Numbered from the stretch's first letter, positions 1 through 6,155 are shown. The stretch: 7,234 bases of DNA from Actinomycetota bacterium (GCA_009699825.1 WLNM01000055.1:1-7234); one strand, 5' to 3'. Translations and numbers: made by a program. The notes: generated from the letters alone by a model not told the origin.

Positions 1-729
1 AGTGGAGAGAGTTTTTCTGCAGATTTTCTCTTGAGCAATGCCGCACCGGCACACCTGGATCGAATCCGTGGCAAGAAAAGTGAAGGCTCATTATCCGGCT
101 CACAGTTAAAAGTTAATATGTTGCTTCGCGCGTTGCCTCGTTTGCGATCCGGTGCGGATCCACAAAAAGCTTTTTCAGGAACATTTCATATAAATGAAAG
201 TTATACAGAATTAGAAGATTCTTATATCAGTGCAAAAAATGGTGACATACCTATGCAAGCGCCCTCTGAAATGTATTGCCATACGCTCACTGACCCAAGT
301 ATTTTGAGCAAAGATTTGGCGCAACAGGGTTATCACACCCTCACACTCTTCGGCTTGCACACTCCTGCAGAATTGTTCGAGGAAGATCCTGAATCTTCAA
401 AGAAGATTGCAGTGCAACGTTGTCTAGATGCATTAAATGCTTACTTGCTTGATCCTATTGAGAGCGTCTTGGCAAAAAATAGTGATGGCTCATTGTGTAT
501 TGAAGTAAAGAGTCCATTAGACCTTGAAAAAGATGTTCGGTTGCCCGGTGGCAACATTTTTCATCGTGACCTGACATTTCCATTTAAAGAAGAGGGAGAT
601 TCACAAATCTGGGGTGTTGAAACTGATGATCCACACATCTTTATCTGTGGCGCTGGTGCACAACGCGGCGGCGGAGTCAGCGGAATACCTGGACATAATG
701 CTGCAATGGCAGTGCTTGCAAAGGGTTAG
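1..729 (+). CDS. FAD-dependent phytoene-dehydrogenase-like oxidoreductase (PYROXD2-type), C-terminal part
   Basis: The frame is open from base 1, so this is the last 242 residues of a gene that starts upstream. A TTG at 31 is only an internal Leu codon. The family (CrtI/PYROXD2-like flavoproteins) binds FAD through an N-terminal Rossmann fold, which is outside the window. Visible here are a DFLLSNAAPAHLD strand near residues 9-21 (family pattern 'D-V-LSNADP'), a GSQLKVNMLLRALPRL segment matching the family 'KINLALDGLP' stretch, an LEDSYISAKNGDIP segment, and GGNIFHRDLTF (family GGHIFHGELS). The C-terminal FAD-closing motif reads IFICGAGAQRGGGVSGIPGHNAA. The substrate is unknown: these signatures fit general phytoene-dehydrogenase-like enzymes, and no other carotenoid gene is seen nearby. 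The trans-sulfuration gene begins 9 bases after the stop codon. The family call is firm; the reaction is not. Confidence 0.85.
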   Translation, partial: SGESFSADFLLSNAAPAHLDRIRGKKSEGSLSGSQLKVNMLLRALPRLRSGADPQKAFSGTFHINESYTELEDSYISAKNGDIPMQAPSEMYCHTLTDPSILSKDLAQQGYHTLTLFGLHTPAELFEEDPESSKKIAVQRCLDALNAYLLDPIESVLAKNSDGSLCIEVKSPLDLEKDVRLPGGNIFHRDLTFPFKEEGDSQIWGVETDDPHIFICGAGAQRGGGVSGIPGHNAAMAVLAKG

Positions 730-732
730 GCT
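727..732 (+). promoter_or_regulatory. Predicted -10 box TAGGCT for a leaderless trans-sulfuration gene
   Basis: TAGGCT fits the actinobacterial TAnnnT -10 pattern and is followed by 6 bases and then the ATG at 739, so transcription would begin at or near the start codon. It overlaps the TAG stop of the upstream gene. No clear -35 is visible. An alternative is read-through from the upstream gene using AAAGGG at 720-725 as a ribosome site, but its 13-base spacing is long. Confidence 0.45.
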
Positions 733-738
733 TTACGT

Positions 739-1851
739 ATGAGCGATCACAAACTAAGTCCAGAGACAGTTGCGATTTCTGCAGGGCGCCCGGCTGTAAC
801 ACAAGACGGTTCGCTTAACCCAGATATTTCACTCAGTGCGACCTATCACGCCGGTGGTCCAGTTGGTTATGGCCGTACAGGAAATCAAACATGGAGTGCA
901 TTAGAAAGTGCAATTAGCCAATTAGAAGGTGGTCAGACTCTTGCATTCGCATCTGGCAATGCAGCAATTAGTGCAGTCTTCGCACTGCTTCCAATTGGAG
1001 CACCAGTTGTTGCATCAGATCAGGGTTATAGCGGCACTATGGCAATGCTTAAATCTTTTCATGAAAGTGGACGCCTTGAAGTTCGATTCGTCGATATCGC
1101 AAATACTGACGCGGTAATTCAGGCAATGAATGGAGCCGCGTTTTTGTGGCTGGAATCGCCAACTAATCCAGGACTTGAAGTTGCAGATATGCCAACATTG
1201 ATTGTCGCTGCTAGAAATATAAGTGTGGGTGTCGGAGTTGATAACACATTTGCTACCCCACTTATTCAAAAACCATTGGATATGGGTGCAGATATTGTGA
1301 TGCATTCAGTTTCAAAATATTTTGCAGGCCACAGTGACCTACTCATGGGATCACTTTCGACAAATATTCCAGGGTTGCATTCGCGACTGCAAGAAATTCG
1401 AAAAATGCATGGCGGAATACCTGGGCCCTACGAAGCATGGCTTGCACTTCGCGGCATACGTACATTTCCACTTCGTTTTGAACGCTCTCAAGAAAATGCT
1501 CTCGAATTAGCCAAACGTTTAAGCAAACATCCAGGAGTTTCTAGAGTTCGCTACCCGGGTTTGCCGCAAGATTCACAGCACGCACGAGCTAAGAGTTTTA
1601 TGCGCGGCTTTGGCGCTGTTGTTTCCTTTGAAGTCACAGACGGCCCAGAAATGGCTGATCGTATTTGCGAGAAGTCTGAGTTGATTACCCACGCGACAAG
1701 CTTGGGCGGTATTGAAAGTTTGTGGGAACGTCGCAGACGTTGGCCTTCGGAAAGTACGTTAACCCCAGAGAACCTCATTCGCCTATCGGTTGGCTGTGAA
1801 AATGTTGAGGATTTATGGCGAGATATTGAACAGGCGTTTACCAACGCGTAA
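739..1851 (+). CDS. PLP-dependent trans-sulfuration enzyme (cystathionine gamma-synthase/gamma-lyase family)
   Basis: 370 residues, near the usual family length of 380-400, and cytoplasmic. It belongs to the Cys/Met-metabolism PLP enzyme family (fold type I). Visible signatures are YGRTGNQT at 44-51 (Tyr44 and Arg46 bind the cofactor phosphate of the partner subunit), FASGNAAI at 70-77, Tyr97 likely stacking on the PLP ring, ESPTNP at 139-144, Asp168 in VDNTFATP contacting the pyridine nitrogen, and SVSKYFAGHSD at 190-200 with Lys193 as the Schiff-base lysine. HATSLGGIESL at 318-328 and IRLSVG at 347-352 follow; Arg348 should bind the substrate carboxylate. The usual NPT of the first motif is NQT here. 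The C-terminal ERRRRW stretch resembles an actinobacterial gamma-lyase-like subgroup. Synthase, beta/gamma-lyase and methionine gamma-lyase cannot be told apart from motifs alone. No sulfur-metabolism neighbour helps. The ATG at 739 gives the expected N-terminus. Confidence 0.9.
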   Translation: MSDHKLSPETVAISAGRPAVTQDGSLNPDISLSATYHAGGPVGYGRTGNQTWSALESAISQLEGGQTLAFASGNAAISAVFALLPIGAPVVASDQGYSGTMAMLKSFHESGRLEVRFVDIANTDAVIQAMNGAAFLWLESPTNPGLEVADMPTLIVAARNISVGVGVDNTFATPLIQKPLDMGADIVMHSVSKYFAGHSDLLMGSLSTNIPGLHSRLQEIRKMHGGIPGPYEAWLALRGIRTFPLRFERSQENALELAKRLSKHPGVSRVRYPGLPQDSQHARAKSFMRGFGAVVSFEVTDGPEMADRICEKSELITHATSLGGIESLWERRRRWPSESTLTPENLIRLSVGCENVEDLWRDIEQAFTNA

Positions 1852-1884
1852 TCTTTAAATACTGCAAAAGTTCAAAAAGAAGAG

Positions 1885-1890
1885 TATTTT
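1885..1890 (+). promoter_or_regulatory. Predicted -10 box TATTTT for the small membrane protein gene
   Basis: TATTTT lies in the 45-base gap after the trans-sulfuration gene and is followed by 6 bases (TATCCT) and the ATG at 1897. That is the spacing expected for a leaderless transcript. No convincing -35 is visible. A weak purine stretch (AAGAAGAG at 1877-1884) is too far from the ATG to be a good ribosome site. Confidence 0.4.
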
Positions 1891-1896
1891 TATCCT

Positions 1897-2046
1897 ATGT
1901 TTAAAGCAGTTCGACGACTAGTAGCAGCAATCGCTGTTGGGCTTTTGGCTTTTAAGGCCGTCGCATCCTTCTTGTCTTGGATCGAACGCCAAGAAGATTC
2001 CACCGCCGAAGCGTGGATTGATGAAGACGAATTTGAAGACGCTTAA
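1897..2046 (+). CDS. 49-residue single-span membrane protein with acidic C-terminal tail
   Basis: This small gene runs from the ATG at 1897 to the TAA at 2044-2046. The N-terminus is basic (Lys3, Arg6, Arg7) and is followed by a hydrophobic stretch at about residues 8-28 with one Lys at position 20. The tail from residue 30 holds about ten Asp/Glu and ends EDEFEDA. The positive-inside rule puts the short N-terminus in the cytoplasm and the acidic tail outside, unless the segment is an amphipathic helix. I do not recognise the family. It is supported as real by the -10-like box 6 bases before its ATG, by filling almost the whole gap between two genes, and by a stop codon that touches the GTG of the next membrane-protein gene, suggesting co-translation. 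Confidence 0.6.
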   Translation: MFKAVRRLVAAIAVGLLAFKAVASFLSWIERQEDSTAEAWIDEDEFEDA

Positions 2047-2430
2047 GTGAGTACTGCCGACTACATTCCAGGCACGTGCAATATTGGTACAGGTGAAATT
2101 CGTCGCAGACAGATCGTTGCGCTAATCGGATTAGTGCTTTCTATTTCTTCACTAATTACCTTGATTACAACTAATGCTCCACGCGGTGCACGTTTAGGAA
2201 TATTTATACCTCTCGCTGTTGCAAGTATTGGATGGGTTCAATCGCGCAAGAAATTCTGTCTGGCTTACGGATTTATGGGGACATTTAATTTTGGAAAACT
2301 TGGCCAATTATCCCGTGTAGCAGATAGCACGAGTCGCGCAGCAGATAGAAAAACTGCGCTGAGCATTCTCTTCCAAGCCGGCGCGTATGCAGTTATCGCT
2401 ACAGCAATAATTTACTTACTGCCTCTTTAA
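2047..2430 (+). CDS. Conserved hypothetical multi-span membrane protein, 127 residues
   Basis: The gene starts with GTG directly after the TAA of the 49-residue gene, with no gap, so its translation is probably coupled. The N-terminus carries a CNIGTGEIRRR motif (residues 11-21). Hydrophobic segments follow at about 23-42 and 47-65, then a conserved-looking loop QSRKKFCLAYGFMGTFNFG (65-83), a charged helix at 88-104, and a third hydrophobic segment at about 105-126. I recall similar actinobacterial proteins with the same 'CNIGPAEIARRR ... FNFG' layout, but know of no assigned function. Cys11 and Cys71 could be metal or redox residues; that is speculation. Its TAA shares four bases (TTAA, 2427-2430) with the stop of the converging TerC gene. 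Confidence 0.75.
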   Translation: MSTADYIPGTCNIGTGEIRRRQIVALIGLVLSISSLITLITTNAPRGARLGIFIPLAVASIGWVQSRKKFCLAYGFMGTFNFGKLGQLSRVADSTSRAADRKTALSILFQAGAYAVIATAIIYLLPL

Positions 2431-3338
2431 ACTATTTCGCTTCCATCTTTTCGAGTTGCGGTAAGACTCGCAACGGTTGTCACAGCTAACGAAATAATAA
2501 TGAAACCTAAACTCACAGTAAGTGGAACATGGGGAATCTTGATTCCGGCGACATCATGAACGCCAACTGCATGTAAAGCTTCAAAAATCATCTTAAATCC
2601 AATAAATCCTAGAATCGCAGATAATCCCAGTGAGAGATAAACCAAACGAGCAATGAGTCCCTGGAGTAAGAAGTACAGCTGACGCAAACCCATAAGAGCA
2701 AAAATATTTGTGGTGGCAACGATGTAAGGATCTTTTGTGATGCCAAATATCGCAGGAATTGAGTCGAGTGCAAAAACTAAATCGGTTACACCTAGTGAGA
2801 TCAAGGCAATCATAAAGGTGCTTGCACCCTTGCTCTTTAGAAAGGTTTCTACTCTGCTCTCTTTTACTTCTTCGTCATGTCCACTTTCGCGCACAAGTTG
2901 GATTGCTGTAAAAATCAAGAATGCGCCGAAGATAAAAAATACGCTTTGGAAGCGAGAAATAATTGCAGCACCTGCTGCGATAAATCCACCGCGAAGCAGC
3001 AATGCAATGATGATTCCCAAGAGCAGAACCAACTGTTGCTTTTCTTTTTCAATTTTAAGTCGAGACAAAATAATCACAAAGACGAAGATGTTATCTACAG
3101 AAAGTGCATACTCAGTGAGCCAACCTGCAAAAAATTCAGGGCGAGCAGTAGGGGAATCAACCCAGTTTGGCATCAGGATTCCAAAGGCTATGGCCGCACT
3201 GACATAGACCACGGTCCATATTGCAGACTCTGTAATAGTGGTCTCTTTGTTGCGGCGCAAAATCGCCATGATTAAATCAAAAGCAATTACTAGAGAGAGA
3301 ATTCCGATTGTTGTAAGCCAAACGGTTGTAGATTCCAA
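2427..3338 (-). CDS. TerC-family integral membrane protein (Alx/YkoY-like)
   Basis: 303 residues with about eight or nine membrane segments (roughly 4-26, 37-56, 72-92, 103-125, 131-149, 175-198, 205-225, 232-255 and 272-293). TerC signatures are clear: TEYALSVDNIFVF at 75-87 with Glu76 and Asp82, TDLVFALDSIPAIFGIT at 185-201 with Asp186 and Asp192, ATTNIFALMGLRQLYFLL at 208-225, and LGFIGFKMIFEALH at 243-256. The acidic residues inside the membrane are typical of this family. Members such as E. coli Alx and B. subtilis YceF/YkoY are linked to Mn(II) export and to metalation of secreted enzymes at the Sec pore; tellurite resistance is the historical name only. The start is TTG, directly after the TAA of the preceding gene, with AAAAAGGA 7 bases upstream. 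It is the last gene of a three-gene operon and converges with the 127-residue gene, with stops sharing TTAA. Confidence 0.93.
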   Translation of the reverse strand: MESTTVWLTTIGILSLVIAFDLIMAILRRNKETTITESAIWTVVYVSAAIAFGILMPNWVDSPTARPEFFAGWLTEYALSVDNIFVFVIILSRLKIEKEKQQLVLLLGIIIALLLRGGFIAAGAAIISRFQSVFFIFGAFLIFTAIQLVRESGHDEEVKESRVETFLKSKGASTFMIALISLGVTDLVFALDSIPAIFGITKDPYIVATTNIFALMGLRQLYFLLQGLIARLVYLSLGLSAILGFIGFKMIFEALHAVGVHDVAGIKIPHVPLTVSLGFIIISLAVTTVASLTATRKDGSEIV

Positions 3339-3722
3339 TTACTTATCCTTTTTCTCTAGATCTTTGATCACTCGATGAATTTCGGCTGAGATTACCTTAA
3401 GTTCGGATAATTCTTTCTGTGCCAGCGTGCGTGCCTCTTTGGCTAACTCAAATTCGCCCAAACTTGCCTCATGTGTTTCATTGATTGTCTGTTCGAGTTT
3501 GGCTGAAGATACGCTCTGTCCGACCATAATTATTGAAAGCAAAACTAATTGTAAAAAAGTCTGAGCAATCCAAGAAACTATTACGAGCGTATCCCCGGAT
3601 TTGATGGCGTTGGGAAGAGAAATTAAAGCGATGATGGCAAATAGGTAGGCACACCACATGGTGGCGACCCCTGCTGTTATTTTTTCGGCAATAAATTTGT
3701 TAAATGAATTAACTTTGCTCAT
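3339..3722 (-). CDS. Small two-span membrane protein with helical tail (DUF1003-like)
   Basis: 127 residues. The N-terminus is FNKFIAEKITAGVATMWCAY, followed by a hydrophobic segment at about 18-38 (AYLFAIIALISLPNAI). A second segment at about 46-68 is VSWIAQTFLQLVLLSIIMVGQ, and a charged helix from 70 to 127 is probably a cytoplasmic coiled coil (regularly spaced Leu/Ile, Glu/Lys-rich). The layout of two close spans, a terminal 'IMVGQ' and a polar helix resembles the DUF1003 family and related actinobacterial proteins; the function of these is unknown. Its ATG overlaps the TGA of the upstream secreted-protein gene (ATGA, 3719-3722). Its stop abuts the TTG of terC, so all three are very likely one transcript with coupled translation. 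No Shine-Dalgarno sits close to its ATG, which fits coupling. Confidence 0.75.
   Translation of the reverse strand: MSKVNSFNKFIAEKITAGVATMWCAYLFAIIALISLPNAIKSGDTLVIVSWIAQTFLQLVLLSIIMVGQSVSSAKLEQTINETHEASLGEFELAKEARTLAQKELSELKVISAEIHRVIKDLEKKDK
3346..3353 (-). promoter_or_regulatory. Ribosome binding site AAAAAGGA fixing the TTG start of terC
   Basis: On the minus strand AAAAAGGA is followed by 7 bases (TAAGTAA) and then TTG. It lies inside the last codons of the DUF1003-like gene and supports the TTG as the real start. It is the clearest Shine-Dalgarno site in the window. Confidence 0.7.
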
Positions 3723-4153
3723 GGAGCAAGAGTACGCCTTTTCTTATCCTTTTTTGCTTCAACGGGTGGAGCAGGAAGTGAACCAAGAGCTTGAAGTGCG
3801 GAATTGCGAAGCGCAACTGCAGCCCTTCGTGCATTCTTAAAGTTATTCATAATAATCATTCTTTCTTCAGGGGTTAGGGCATTAGCAAGAGCCTCGTTTG
3901 CATCCCTTGTTGCTTTTTTGATTGCCTTTTTGAAGGTTTCATTAATTTTTTCGCGAGCTTCATCGCGTGTTTCCATTGCAGCTTTGTACTCTTCTATCCC
4001 AAACTTGAGCTTAACTTTCTTATTCTGAATCTTCATTTTAGTTTCAGGTTTCGACTTCGAATCATCATCAGCCATTGTTGGATTCACTGAAGATAAAATG
4101 AGAGCGGTAGTAATCACTGTAGATATACCGATACGGCGGGCACTGGTTGCCAT
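3719..4153 (-). CDS. Secreted, highly charged helical protein (144 residues) with LTPEER motif
   Basis: I do not recognise a named family. The chosen start is the ATG at 4153-4151, because a TACACT -10 box lies 7 bases before it. A TTG two codons earlier (4159) is possible but has no ribosome site. Numbered from the ATG, residues 1-28 form a Sec signal: basic MATSARR, hydrophobic ISTVITTALILSS, and a likely cut after PTMA. The mature part starts DDDSKSK, then has a long charged helical region (about 55-127) with KINETFKKAIKKATRDANEA, LTPEER at about 93-98 and ARRAAVALRNSALQALG. It ends in a Pro-rich bend and a very basic tail (KKDKKRR). The amphipathic helices and LTPEER recall the LTxxQ helices of CpxP/Spy proteins, but this is resemblance, not shown homology. 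First gene of the operon with the DUF1003-like gene (4-base overlap) and terC. Confidence 0.75.
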   Translation of the reverse strand: MATSARRIGISTVITTALILSSVNPTMADDDSKSKPETKMKIQNKKVKLKFGIEEYKAAMETRDEAREKINETFKKAIKKATRDANEALANALTPEERMIIMNNFKNARRAAVALRNSALQALGSLPAPPVEAKKDKKRRTLAP

Positions 4154-4160
4154 GGGCAAA

Positions 4161-4166
4161 AGTGTA
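4161..4166 (-). promoter_or_regulatory. -10 box TACACT of the secreted-protein/terC operon
   Basis: On the minus strand TACACT is followed by 7 bases (TTTGCCC) and the ATG at 4153, as for a leaderless mRNA. The position 17 bases upstream, where a -35 would sit, reads AGAAGG and is not -35-like. That fits a promoter needing an activator at the adjacent direct repeat. The same hexamer precedes the methyltransferase gene. Confidence 0.55.
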
Positions 4167-4176
4167 GAAGAAATCT

Positions 4177-4194
4177 TTGTGAACCTTCTGTGAG
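4177..4194. promoter_or_regulatory. Predicted response-regulator operator: 7-4-7 direct repeat
   Basis: On the + strand TTGTGAA, four bases (CCTT), then CTGTGAG: two heptamers sharing TGTGA with an 11-base period. This is the arrangement bound by tandem OmpR/PhoB-type winged-helix dimers. Read on the minus strand, the box ends exactly 10 bases upstream of the TACACT -10 and covers the position of the missing -35, as PHO boxes do. It lies between the divergent regulator gene and the secreted-protein operon. A five-base repeat alone could arise by chance; the spacing makes it more credible. Confidence 0.45.
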
Positions 4195-4219
4195 ATGCTC
4201 AAAAACACGCAAATTTAGT

Positions 4220-4225
4220 TACAGA
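4220..4225 (+). promoter_or_regulatory. Possible weak -10 (TACAGA) for the two-component operon
   Basis: TACAGA keeps the TA of the -10 pattern but lacks the final T. It stands 6 bases before an in-frame ATG at 4232, the same spacing as the other predicted leaderless starts here. Transcription from about 4232 would give either a leaderless regulator with 7 extra residues or a 21-base leader before the ATG at 4253. Confidence 0.25.
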
Positions 4226-4240
4226 TCAGCAATGGTGTGC

Positions 4241-4245
4241 AAAGG
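4241..4245 (+). promoter_or_regulatory. Ribosome binding site AAAGG for the response regulator
   Basis: AAAGG is followed by 7 bases (TATAGCC) and the ATG at 4253. The spacing is good and supports 4253 as the start over the longer GTG (4190) or ATG (4232) versions. Confidence 0.45.
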
Positions 4246-4252
4246 TATAGCC

Positions 4253-4936
4253 ATGGCTCCTCAAATTATGGTCGTAGATGATGAAGCAGGCGTCCGCGAA
4301 CTTGTGTGTGATGCGCTTCGAATAGCTGGTTTTGAAACCCAACAAGCAAATGATGGCATGTCAGCGCTAACACTTTTGCGTACCGAAAAACCTGATTTAT
4401 TAATCATTGATATCAATATGCCACTTATGGATGGTTTTGATCTCGTCGAACGATTACGTTCACAAAATGATATGACTCCTGTATTAATGCTTTCAGCCAG
4501 AAATGATAGAGCTGACATTACTCGTGGCCTTTCTTTGGGTGCAGATGATTATGTTACAAAACCATTTGGGCTTGAAGAATTATTGCTCCGAGTCAAAGCA
4601 ATCTTGCGTCGTACATCCAAAGTTTCAGTAACAGCCACAACACTCTCGTGTGGCCCAATCACACTCAATGAAGATACACATCAAGTAAATTTCAACACAG
4701 AAGTTATAGATCTGTCTCCTACGGAGTTTCGATTACTTGCAATTCTGTTAGAAAACAAAGGTCGCGTGCTGAGCAAATCCGTACTTCTAGATGACGTATG
4801 GGGAATCACATTTGAATCTGAGACAAGTGTTGTGGATACATATATTTCCTATCTCCGTAAAAAATTACATCGCGACGGATTTGAGGGAATTAAAACTATC
4901 CGAGGAGTTGGATTTCAAATATTGGAACCTAAGTAG
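4253..4936 (+). CDS. OmpR/PhoB-family response regulator
   Basis: 227 residues from the ATG at 4253, the usual length for this family. This start places the first beta strand (QIMVVDDE) at residue 4, as is typical. The receiver domain covers about 4-117: acidic pair Asp9/Asp10, phospho-acceptor Asp53 in IIDINMPLMDGF, switch Ser81, Tyr100 and Lys103 in the TKPF motif. A linker leads to a winged-helix DNA-binding domain at about 130-225, with LSPTEFRLLAIL, a recognition-helix region SVVDTYISYLRKKL and the wing GVGF. It should bind direct repeats as a dimer once phosphorylated by the kinase encoded 3 bases downstream. A candidate repeat lies just upstream at 4177-4194. Alternative starts at 4232 (7 extra residues) and 4190 (21 extra) are in frame; the GTG at 4190 falls inside the repeat and is unlikely. 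Confidence 0.93.
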   Translation: MAPQIMVVDDEAGVRELVCDALRIAGFETQQANDGMSALTLLRTEKPDLLIIDINMPLMDGFDLVERLRSQNDMTPVLMLSARNDRADITRGLSLGADDYVTKPFGLEELLLRVKAILRRTSKVSVTATTLSCGPITLNEDTHQVNFNTEVIDLSPTEFRLLAILLENKGRVLSKSVLLDDVWGITFESETSVVDTYISYLRKKLHRDGFEGIKTIRGVGFQILEPK

Positions 4937-4939
4937 AAA

Positions 4940-6151
4940 ATGAATCAACGCTTCCGAGTTACCTTTTTTTCAGTTCTCATAACGACATTGGTATCTCTTG
5001 GAATCGGGGGATTTGCTCTGCAAGATTCTCATTCGGCAGCGATTCGACAGGTTGATTCACGATTAAATTTTGTTATTCAGGCGGCACTTCAAAACAACCA
5101 AGATTTATTAAATGCTGCATTATTCGCTCTGGAGGCGGGAAGAATTGATGCAACAGTCGTACTTGTTACACCTCGGGGCGAACAGATACCTCTGACTCAA
5201 GCCTCGCAACGATTTGTAGTGGATACAACTTCTAGAAACATAAATTCGTCAGTGAAGCAAGCCATTTCAATAAATTCCGAAAATCCTTATCGCATGAAAT
5301 CGATTCCGCTTCCAGAGAAAGAATTCTTGGTTGTTGCAATATCAACTGCTGACTTAGAAAAAGATTGGCGCCAAAACTTCAGTAGACTTTTAGCTTTTCT
5401 ATTTTTGGCAAATTTGCTGGCAATTGCTCTTTCGTTCATACTTTTACGAAATAATTCACGAAAACTTGAGCAACAATCTTTGCTTCGAATGCAGCGTTTT
5501 CTCAGCGATGCGGCTCATGAATTGCGCACTCCTCTAACGGTTATTAAAGGGTATTCAGAGTTACTGGGTTCGCATAAAATCGAAACCAAAGAGGATCAAG
5601 AGAAAGCATTTACTCGTGTAGATCATGAAGTAAAAAGAATGGAATCTCTGATCAACGATTTATTGCTCAGTGCAGAGCTTAACGAAGCGACTCACTTGGA
5701 TTTTGAAAAATATGACATCTCAGCATCTTTAAAGACTCACTTACAAGATTTTGAAATACTTTCACCTGATCGCGTGATTGAATCTACTATTGAATCTGGG
5801 CTTCACATGAAAGCATCCGGGGATCACATCGATCGATTAATTCAAAATATTTTTTCAAATATCAGACGTCACACACCAGTTTCGGCCCCTGTAATTGTTC
5901 AACTCAAGAGCAAAGGAAAAGAAGTTCAATTGCGTATTGAAGATGGTGGACCAGGACTTCCTGAAGATGCGTACAAGAAAGCAAGTTATGAGTTTGAGCG
6001 ATTCGACCGTTCACGTTCGCGAGATACAGGTGGTAGCGGACTTGGATTGAGCATTATTGCTGCAATCGTAAAGGAACATTCAGGCAGTATCTCAATGTCA
6101 AAAAGCTCTCTTGGTGGTCTCGCAATTCATATTCAATTGCCAATTAAATAA
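4940..6151 (+). CDS. Membrane sensor histidine kinase lacking a HAMP domain
   Basis: 403 residues. TM1 is about 8-27, an extracytoplasmic sensor region about 28-145, and TM2 about 149-169. His193 in FLSDAAHELRTPLT (187-200) is the phospho-acceptor. The ATPase domain has the N box (LIQNIFSNIRRHTP, with Asn303 and Asn307), G1 (EDGGPGLP, 334-341), the F box (FERFDRS) and G2 (GGSGLGL, 364-370), so the catalytic parts look intact. Only about 23 residues separate TM2 from His193, too few for a HAMP linker. The sensor region shows no Cys pair, heme or PAS signature that I can identify, so the signal is unknown. It sits 3 bases after the response regulator with no good ribosome site, so coupled translation is likely. 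The pair is divergent from the secreted-protein/terC operon. Confidence 0.93.
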   Translation: MNQRFRVTFFSVLITTLVSLGIGGFALQDSHSAAIRQVDSRLNFVIQAALQNNQDLLNAALFALEAGRIDATVVLVTPRGEQIPLTQASQRFVVDTTSRNINSSVKQAISINSENPYRMKSIPLPEKEFLVVAISTADLEKDWRQNFSRLLAFLFLANLLAIALSFILLRNNSRKLEQQSLLRMQRFLSDAAHELRTPLTVIKGYSELLGSHKIETKEDQEKAFTRVDHEVKRMESLINDLLLSAELNEATHLDFEKYDISASLKTHLQDFEILSPDRVIESTIESGLHMKASGDHIDRLIQNIFSNIRRHTPVSAPVIVQLKSKGKEVQLRIEDGGPGLPEDAYKKASYEFERFDRSRSRDTGGSGLGLSIIAAIVKEHSGSISMSKSSLGGLAIHIQLPIK

Positions 6152-6155
6152 CCCT

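Noticed and set aside
31..729. TTG at 31 as the start of the oxidoreductase
   Set aside because: The frame is open back to base 1 and the upstream residues continue the family pattern, so the TTG is an internal Leu codon of a gene cut by the window edge.
2455..2474. Inverted repeat GTTGCG-8-CGCAAC as a terminator
   Set aside because: The stem is only six pairs, the loop is eight bases and no T-run follows on either strand; it lies within terC codons.
2737..3275. Two long plus-strand reading frames opposite terC
   Set aside because: They are antisense shadows of a clear TerC coding sequence; their translations are Lys/Ser-rich without any recognisable pattern.
3339..3400. A yybP-ykoY manganese riboswitch before terC
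   Set aside because: terC directly follows another gene with no untranslated gap, and the operon's first gene appears leaderless, so there is no room for the riboswitch.
4190..4252. Long start (GTG 4190) for the response regulator
   Set aside because: It adds 21 residues not typical of receiver domains and overlaps the predicted operator; ATG 4253 has AAAGG at good spacing.
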